Source: an uncultured Propionibacteriaceae bacterium (GTDB lineage Bacteria; Actinomycetota; Actinomycetes; Propionibacteriales; Propionibacteriaceae). Taken from it: a stretch of DNA of 17,468 bases. The stretch's first letter is position 1. The number at the start of each line of letters is the position of its first letter. The stretch covers positions 1-17,468 of the forward strand of contig CAMCJC010000012.1 in NCBI GenBank assembly GCA_945875065.1, read 5' to 3'. Positions 13,971-17,468 of this stretch are shown in pieces. The position numbers and the translations under genes are program-made. A model generated the notes under the pieces. The model saw only the letters and a program-made list of their open reading frames with translations. It ran no database searches and had not been told where the DNA came from.

Positions 13971-14597
13971 TCGTTCATATGAGCTTCGCAGCCATTGAGG
14001 ATAGATGAGCTAATCTTCCAGCCTAAACCGTCGACTTACACCAAGTCAAGGACTTGAGGCCGCCTACTCCACACACGAGGCTTGCTGAAGTCCTATCAAT
14101 ACTACTTGACTAGCTACTTTGCCACTTGGATGAGGCGAGCCAGCGAAGCGCAGAGGGTAGCTGTCCCAAAGGGATCGTACCGCTGGCGAGACCATGAACT
14201 ACGCTTTGTTGATTAGACCAAGCCGCAACAACGTGTAAAACTCCTAGTCAGCACTACATTACTCGACTTAGTCGACTCCCTGATTCCAACAGGTTCGTTG
14301 TCGGGAGTGTGACTCGAAAACGCCATGGCTAGGGGTTTCAGGTGCCAACGATCATTCGGATGTTCGCAATCGAAGAGTTATGGACAGGTGCTGCGTGGAT
14401 CGTAGCCTCCCGATGATAGGGATTGCTACGCCGTTCCATCTAGAAGACCTCAGCGTGTTCGACACTACCTTCACCAGTCCTGATCTGACTAGTTTCTGTC
14501 ATGTTGACGAGCTCAGGTTGGAAGTGGGCGAGCAGTGTCTTGAGCCGAAGCGAGCGGGCTACTCGTAGTTGAGCGTGGTGGGTCGTTGAGGCAAGGG
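13971..14597. other. Gene-free stretch with several palindromes
   Basis: I find no credible gene here: short open frames lack RBS and family features. It holds palindromes: CAAGTC-AAG-GACTTG (14042-14056), GCCAGCG (14139-14145) with CGCTGGC (14181-14187) enclosing a smaller TCCC-AAA-GGGA stem, and TCGACT-T-AGTCGA (14263-14275). Base composition is intermediate. It separates the operon promoter from the ISL3 remnant and may contain upstream control sites or decayed DNA. Confidence 0.5.
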
Positions 14598-14661
14598 GCT
14601 CGTGGCCTTGCGCTGGGATGGGTGTTGCGACATATCCGCCCAGAGGACAAGGACCACGAGC
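14598..14661 (+). repeat. Imperfect inverted repeat at the left end of the ISL3 remnant
   Basis: GCTCGTGGCCTTG (14598-14610) pairs with CAAGGACCACGAGC (14648-14661), one base bulged, with an inner CTGGG/CCCAG pair (about 14613-14642). It lies immediately before the transposase GTG start and is probably the element's end region or a hairpin limiting transposase expression. I could not find the matching right-end repeat. Confidence 0.45.
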
Positions 14662-14662
14662 T

Positions 14663-15996
14663 GTGATCGAGCCTACGTGTTTGCTGCGTGATGCGGCGAG
14701 CGTGATCTTCAACCTGCCCGGCTATCACGTGATCGACGCGATCGGCCTTGCGCTGGGAGGCCGGCGCGTGATCGTGACCGCTGACGAGGTCAGCGCTGGC
14801 TGCCCGGACTGCCGCGTCGTGTCGACACGTGTGCACGCTTGGTATCGACAACGCGTCAAGGACGTTCGGGTCGCGGGCCAGGTTGAACTGGTGGTCATCA
14901 AGCCCCGCTTGATGTGCGCCGAACGAACCTGCCCACGCCGAACCTTTCATCCCGAGCACGAGCCAACTGCCGTCGCGGGCCCGCTGCACGACCCGGCTAC
15001 GAACCGCGTTGTTGACGCCGGTGATCGACCAAGGTCAGCCGGTGGACCAAGTCGCTCGGAGACACGGCGTGGCCTGGTGGACTGCTCAGGCCACCGTCAA
15101 CAACGCAGTCAAAGTGTTGGGCGAGGTCGACACGTTGCAGGTGACCCAACTCGGCATCGATGAGCATCACTACCGTCGGGTCCGCTGGTACCGGGATGCC
15201 GACACCGGCGCCTGGGCGAGGGCGGAACCGTGGATGACCACGATCGTGAACACCCGCAGTGGCCAGGTCCTCGGCATCGTCGATGGCCGCGACAGCGCCG
15301 CGGTCAAAGGTTGGCTCACGAGCCGCTCACAGACGTGGCAAGCCAGGATTGAGGTGGTCGCGATCGATCCCTCAGCGGCATTCAAGAAGGCGATCACCGA
15401 CTGCCTCCCGAACGCCACGATCGCCGTCGACCCGTTCCACCTAGTCCAGTTAGGCAACCTGTGCGTGACCCGGGTGCGTCAACGACTCGTCCAAGACCTC
15501 CACCATCGCCGGGGCCGGAAGATCAACCCGGCCTGGACTCACCAGATGCTGTTGCTCCGCGGCTACGACACGCTGTCCACGCGTGGCCGTGACCGCCTCG
15601 ACCACGTACCCGCCACCGACGACCCCACCGAGGAGTTGAGCGCCGCCTGGGGCCTCAAAGAAGCCCTCCGGCTGATCCTGGCCAGCCCCACCATCGAACA
15701 GGCCCATGCCACGAAAACCCGCTTCGATAACTGAGCCGCCCTCGCTAACACCAAACGAGACCGACCGATTCGCCGCCACCATCACCACCTAGTGGCCCGC
15801 CATCGAGGCATACATCACGACAAGCGTCACGAACGCTCACACCGAAGCCGCGAACACGACGATCAAACACATCAAGCCCACCGGACGCGGATACCGCAAC
15901 AACACCCACTACCAAAACCGTATCCCGCTCCATAGCACCCACCAGGCACAACAACACCACTTAACCAGCCAACACACCACAATCAACTGCGAATAG
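14663..15996 (+). pseudogene. ISL3-family transposase, frameshifted and interrupted
   Basis: Remnant of an ISL3-family DDE transposase. It begins at GTG 14663 with IEPTCLLRDAASVIFNLPGY, then the zinc-finger-like region CPDC...CAERTCPRRTF. The frame changes near 14945-14965, after which family sequence resumes as PSRARCTTRLRTALLTPVID, HGVAWWTAQATVNNAVKVLG, TQLGIDEHHYRR, VVAIDPSAAFKKAI and AVDPFHLVQLGN, containing catalytic aspartates. A second frame change lies near 15700-15750, since after the TGA at 15732-15734 the C-terminal part (ETDRFAATITT, then WPAIEAYI, NTTIKHIKPTGRGYRN) reads in another frame. There a TAG at 15790-15792 replaces a tryptophan codon. The last frame stops at 15994-15996. 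At least three disabling changes make it inactive. ISL3 elements do not use programmed frameshifting, so these are decay. Confidence 0.85.
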
Positions 15997-16165
15997 CCAG
16001 CAAGCGATCCTGATGTATCGGCCGGTCCAAGGGATGATGGTGCCGCTCCTGTGGTGTCCATGGCAGGGCTCGATGACGCGTTGGGTGGTGCCATATCCCG
16101 CTGGGATGGTGCTTTGAATCAGCCTGGAGTTGTCGGAGGGCGTGATCTGCCACGGAGATAGATTC

Positions 16166-16930
16166 ATGTAAACACCGCGCGAGTACGACGGCGAAGCCCG
16201 CGCCTGCGTGGTCCGCCTGTACCAAGATCGTGTCGCCGAGGGTGGGCTCTCGCAGGCCGTAGCTCGCCGCGAGATCGGTGAATTCATCGGAGTGAACCCC
16301 GACACGCTGCGGGGATGACTCCGCCGCAAGTACGGCGAGGGCACCACCGCGCCCGCGGCGGACGCCGAGCCGGGGAGCGAGGAAGTCGCCCGGTTGCGGC
16401 GTGAGAACGCGCAGCTCAAACGCGCGAACGAGATCCTGAAGACGCATCGGCTTTTTCGCGGCAGCGAGGCTCGACCGCAAACTTGGACAGTAATCGACTA
16501 CGTCCGCGCGCATGCGAACCGGTTCGAGGTCGAGCCGCCCACCTACTCCGCTCACGCTACTCATCGTTTCGGCCCGAGCCGTCGGGATCTCGACGACGTG
16601 TATACGGCGAACGCGCTCTATATAACCTCTGGAAACAGAATCGTCGTCTGTACGGGCGCTGCAAGCTCTGGAAAGCCGTACGGCGAGGCTGGCATGGATC
16701 TCGGTCGGGATCAGGTCGAGCGGCTCATGCGACTGGCTGGGATCAGCGGTTTCCGGCAAGACCGGCGCAGGATCGTGACGACAGTGAACTAACTACCCGA
16801 AAGCGGCAAGACACCCCGAACACGTCCAGCGGTGCTGGGCCTAGCCGTCGTACCCGGATCAGTGGTGAATCGCGGACTTCACATATCTGTGAACCACCGC
16901 AAAGTTCTGCTACGTCAGCTTCATCAACGG
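16166..16930 (+). pseudogene. IS3-family transposase OrfA/OrfB remnant with many nonsense codons
   Basis: Decayed IS3-family element. The OrfA start context (GGAGATAGATTCATG) survives, but codon 2 is TAA (16169-16171); then TPREYDGEARACVVRLYQD, a helix-turn-helix region, TGA at 16316-16318 in place of tryptophan, and the leucine-zipper RRENAQLKRANEILKT. A frame change follows, and OrfB pieces appear in different frames: VIDYVRAHANRFEVEP, ALYNLWKQNRRLYGRCKLW, LGRDQVERLMRLAGI, and after another frame change HPEHVQRCWA, YPDQW, IADFTYL and KFCYVSFING. Three further in-frame stops (TAG 16842, TGA 16866, TGA 16890) interrupt the catalytic core. About 165 bases before 16166 are probably the element's left end or spacer and hold no gene. 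Confidence 0.82.
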
Positions 16931-17058
16931 CTGCGTGCGGAGAACGCCGAGTCGCGGATGGAGCGCGATGTCCTCAAGCGATCCGTAGGTCAGGTGGGTG
17001 AAAGAGGCGACGAAGTGAGCCTGGCACACTTCATCGCCGACCAGAGGACCAAGTATCA
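16931..17058 (+). pseudogene. Fragment of a second IS3-type element (OrfA end, OrfB start)
   Basis: LRAENAESRMERDVLKRS is the leucine-zipper end of another IS3-type OrfA, and VSLAHFIADQRTKYQ is the typical start of the matching OrfB. It joins the preceding OrfB fragment abruptly near 16925-16931, in a different frame, showing a recombination or insertion scar. It is cut off near 17058, where the IS256-type element begins. Confidence 0.65.
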
Positions 17059-17086
17059 GAGTCAAGTCCCTTTGAGTGGTGTTGTT

Positions 17087-17468
17087 TCAGGCGGCGGTGA
17101 GGGTGGCGGGTTCGGGGTCTTGGTGTAGGAGGTTGGTGAGGTGTCGCATGGAGATGTCTGAGAGGTAGCGGCGTTCTCCGTATTGCCATTCCTGGTGTTG
17201 TTCGAGCAGGACTGCGCCGACAAGCCGGGTGACGGAGTCGCGGTTGGGGAAGACCTGGACGACGTGGGCGCGGCGTTTGATTTCGGTGTTGACTCGTTCG
17301 GTGGGGTTGTTCGACCAGATCTTCTTCCAGTGCTCGGCGGGGAAGGCAGCAAAGCTGGTCAGGTCGGGTTCAGCATCGCGCAGCATGCCGACGACCGTTG
17401 AGAACGAGGCTTACAGGGAGGTGGTGACTTGGTGATAGGCCTCGCGGACCGCTTCGGGGCTGGTCTGG
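17087..17468 (-). pseudogene. IS256-family transposase, C-terminal part, with in-frame stop, leaves window
   Basis: Minus-strand IS256-family (mutator-type) transposase end. Visible family sequence: SPEAVREAYHQVTTSL, then LRDAEPDLTSFAAFP, EHWKKIWSNNPTERVNTEIK, RRAHVVQVFPNRDSVTRLVG and AVLLEQHQEWQYGERRYLS. The W-x-x-N-P-x-E-R-x-N-x-E-I-K-R-R block is diagnostic and includes the catalytic glutamate. A TAA at 17411-17413 interrupts the frame, so the part right of it (to 17468) is not joined to the rest unless a restart occurs. The element's outer end probably lies near 17058-17065. Most of the gene is outside the window. Confidence 0.82.

Noticed and set aside
13971..14597. tRNA, integrase attachment site or CRISPR array
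   Set aside because: No T-arm GGTTCGAATCC-like motif with matching stems and no spaced direct repeats were found.
14945..15010. Programmed frameshift in the ISL3 transposase
   Set aside because: No slippery sequence seen, ISL3 elements normally use one ORF, and further frameshifts and stops follow.
15790..16892. Stop codons at tryptophan positions as evidence of a reassigned code
   Set aside because: Intact host genes in the window end at TGA or TAG with neighbouring starts; only dead IS genes carry them internally.

Overview
The window comes from a high-GC bacterium, almost certainly an actinobacterium. The left half has strongly G/C-ended codons, ATGA/GTGA-coupled genes, a class II PPK2-type kinase and an alkyl-DHAP-synthase-like flavoprotein. 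I cannot name the genus from the sequence.

Left part (1-7037), mostly + strand, compact housekeeping or accessory metabolism. It opens with a small membrane protein (minus strand) coupled to an ORF that runs off the left edge. Then come a cytosolic 5'-nucleotidase, a TusE/DsrC-like plus DsrE2-like sulfur-relay pair, and a tight operon of SDR reductase, PlsC-like acyltransferase and alkyl-DHAP-synthase-like FAD enzyme. Together those three activities match the reactions that build an ether-linked glycerolipid head. A PPK2-family polyphosphate kinase follows; its Walker A lysine is replaced by glutamate. A perfect 13-bp palindrome at its stop codon closes this block.

Middle part (7160-13970), all on the minus strand and convergent with the first block. 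This is the most interesting segment: one eight-gene operon with 4-nt overlaps or gaps of at most 14 nt after its second gene, preceded by a good sigma-70-type promoter and a near-perfect ribosome binding site. In transcription order: a 57-aa acidic peptide, a strong hairpin, an 86-aa unknown protein, a B12-binding-type radical SAM enzyme, an arginase-fold protein, a short DegT/StrS-type PLP aminotransferase, a possible GNAT-like protein, an MFS exporter and a RIO-type kinase. The layout (abundant small peptide, attenuating hairpin, radical SAM enzyme, arginase, acyltransferase-like protein, exporter) fits a ribosomally made, modified peptide (RiPP) pathway in which an arginine of the peptide might become ornithine. 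The architecture matches no system I know exactly. From about 9.17 to 13.9 kb base composition is visibly lower in GC than the flanks, suggesting horizontal acquisition; the MFS and RIO genes look host-like.

Right part (13971-17468). About 630 bp without a recognisable gene is followed by an insertion-sequence graveyard: an ISL3-family transposase with frameshifts and stops, an IS3-family element riddled with nonsense codons, a fragment of a second IS3-type element, and the 3' part of an IS256-family transposase (minus strand) carrying an in-frame stop and leaving the window. These remnants support the view that the middle operon sits on an acquired island.
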